Assembly (NCBI GenBank): GCA_030611395.1
Contig: JAUWPX010000112.1
Span: forward strand, 1 to 5,789
DNA from: Bacteroidota bacterium
Lineage (GTDB): Bacteria; Bacteroidota; Bacteroidia; Bacteroidales; VadinHA17
DNA: 5,789 nt
Direction of reading: 5' to 3'
The notes under the pieces are model-generated. The model saw only the letters and a program-made list of their open reading frames with translations, did no database searches and was not told the DNA's origin. Position 1 is the first letter of the stretch. Every line of letters begins with the position of its first letter. The position numbers were made by a program, and so were the translations under genes. Below are positions 5,246 through 5,789 of this stretch, in pieces.

Positions 5246-5789
5246 TTACGCAAAAGCATCCCTCAACAACTCCAGGCTTTTAGGAACAGCAATTTCAGGT
5301 GATTCCTGTCCTTCAAATTCCAGGGAAATATAGCCGTTATAATTATGTTTTTTCAGGATACCGGCAATTTTTTTATAATCAATATCCAGGGTGTACCATT
5401 TTCCTCCTCCAAAATATGTTTTTGCCTGTACAAGCATTGCATACTGTGCAATCTGGTCAAACTGGGCATACTGATCTTCAAGGAAATTACCTGTATCAGC
5501 CGTTACCTGTAGCCAGGGAGACCCTATAGCATTTACTATCCGTAGAACCCCTTCTGCCGTTCTGCCTAATCCCCAGTGATTCTCCAGTCCTAAAACAACT
5601 CCGCACTCTTTTGCTTTCGGAATACATTTTTCAATTGAATCAATCACCCATTTGAAACCATCATCATCCGAGTATCCTTCCAACCGTGGTTCAATCCCCT
5701 TAAGAGTACGATCTAAATGTGATAACTTCAATTCCCGAAGATGAAATTTTAACAGAATTTGACTTGGAAGGTAAACCAATAATAGATAT
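5246..5789 (-). CDS. Sugar phosphate isomerase/epimerase (xylose isomerase-like TIM barrel), 5'-disrupted and partial
   Basis: Only the second half of a TIM-barrel isomerase/epimerase (AP endonuclease family 2-like; usually about 270-310 residues) is recognisable, from KGIEP (about 5690-5704) to the TAA at 5246. Motifs: GFKWVIDSIEKCIPKAKECG; VVLGLENHWG with the metal-ligand glutamate; VTADTGNF with the metal-ligand aspartate; MLVQAKTYFGGG; and YISLEFEG with the last metal-ligand glutamate; then a C-terminal helix (SLELLRDAF). The frame stays open to the right edge, but the roughly 29 residues before KGIEP (including LLKFHLRELKLSHLDRTL) do not look like the family's first half, and no other frame there does either. 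The gene therefore seems to have lost its first half or been fused to other DNA near 5700. An in-frame TTG at 5779 is a possible but unconvincing start. The substrate is unknown; such proteins often lie in carbohydrate-catabolism clusters. Confidence 0.75.
   Translation of the reverse strand, partial: YLLLVYLPSQILLKFHLRELKLSHLDRTLKGIEPRLEGYSDDDGFKWVIDSIEKCIPKAKECGVVLGLENHWGLGRTAEGVLRIVNAIGSPWLQVTADTGNFLEDQYAQFDQIAQYAMLVQAKTYFGGGKWYTLDIDYKKIAGILKKHNYNGYISLEFEGQESPEIAVPKSLELLRDAFA
5700..5789 (-). CDS. Possible C-terminal end of an upstream gene overlapping the disrupted isomerase frame
   Basis: In a different minus-strand frame, 29 codons run from the window edge to a TAA at 5700-5702. They read like an ordinary beta-rich protein tail (IIGLPSKSNSVKISSSGIEV, then ITFRSYS). 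The stop falls just where isomerase homology begins, which fits two genes joined end to end after the loss of the isomerase's first half. The stretch is too short to name a family and could be chance. Confidence 0.3.
   Translation of the reverse strand: MSIIGLPSKSNSVKISSSGIEVITFRSYS

Noticed and set aside
5299..5529. 76-codon plus-strand open frame opposite the isomerase
   Set aside because: It is antisense to a sequence with clear isomerase motifs and has no recognisable product.

Overview
The window looks like a moderately low-GC chromosome segment of a member of the Bacteroidota. The evidence is a textbook Bacteroidota promoter (TTTG, 19 nt, TAnnTTTG) in front of the methylglyoxal synthase gene, AT-rich start-codon contexts without clear Shine-Dalgarno sequences, an ATP-type PEP carboxykinase, and an S1-type sulfatase with a lipoprotein-like leader. 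The family within the phylum cannot be fixed from this sequence.

Layout, left to right: the 3' end of an unrecognised plus-strand gene (to 253) converges on a minus-strand block that fills the rest of the window. In transcription order (right to left) the block holds a 5'-disrupted sugar phosphate isomerase/epimerase (5246 to the right edge), an internally deleted pseudogene (5128-5213), methylglyoxal synthase mgsA (4600-5067), PEP carboxykinase pckA (2852-4477), a small two-helix membrane protein (2115-2582), the 3' stub of a membrane protein gene, probably a transporter (1895-2086), and a sulfatase (273-1802).

The intact core is metabolic. PckA makes PEP from oxaloacetate for gluconeogenesis, or runs in reverse in fermenters. 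MgsA diverts dihydroxyacetone phosphate to methylglyoxal when triose phosphates pile up and phosphate is short. Each has its own candidate promoter, so they are neighbours and not clearly one operon. The sulfatase and the isomerase are typical of Bacteroidota carbohydrate-degradation regions, but no SusC/SusD pair or glycoside hydrolase is visible here.

The most interesting aspect is the scarring of the segment. The pseudogene at 5128-5213 is a paralogue of the intact gene at 2115-2582: it keeps that gene's first seven codons, its stop-proximal end and its upstream leader, but has lost roughly 380 bp of the middle. The intact copy abuts a truncated transporter-like gene and the deleted copy abuts the disrupted isomerase, which suggests rearrangement or decay around this gene family. 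A 25-bp near-repeat built on accggtctRaccggt occurs at 254-278 and 2675-2699. I found no tRNA, rRNA, CRISPR array, transposase or defence system, and nothing that supports an entirely new system; the observations concern gene remnants and dispersed repeats.
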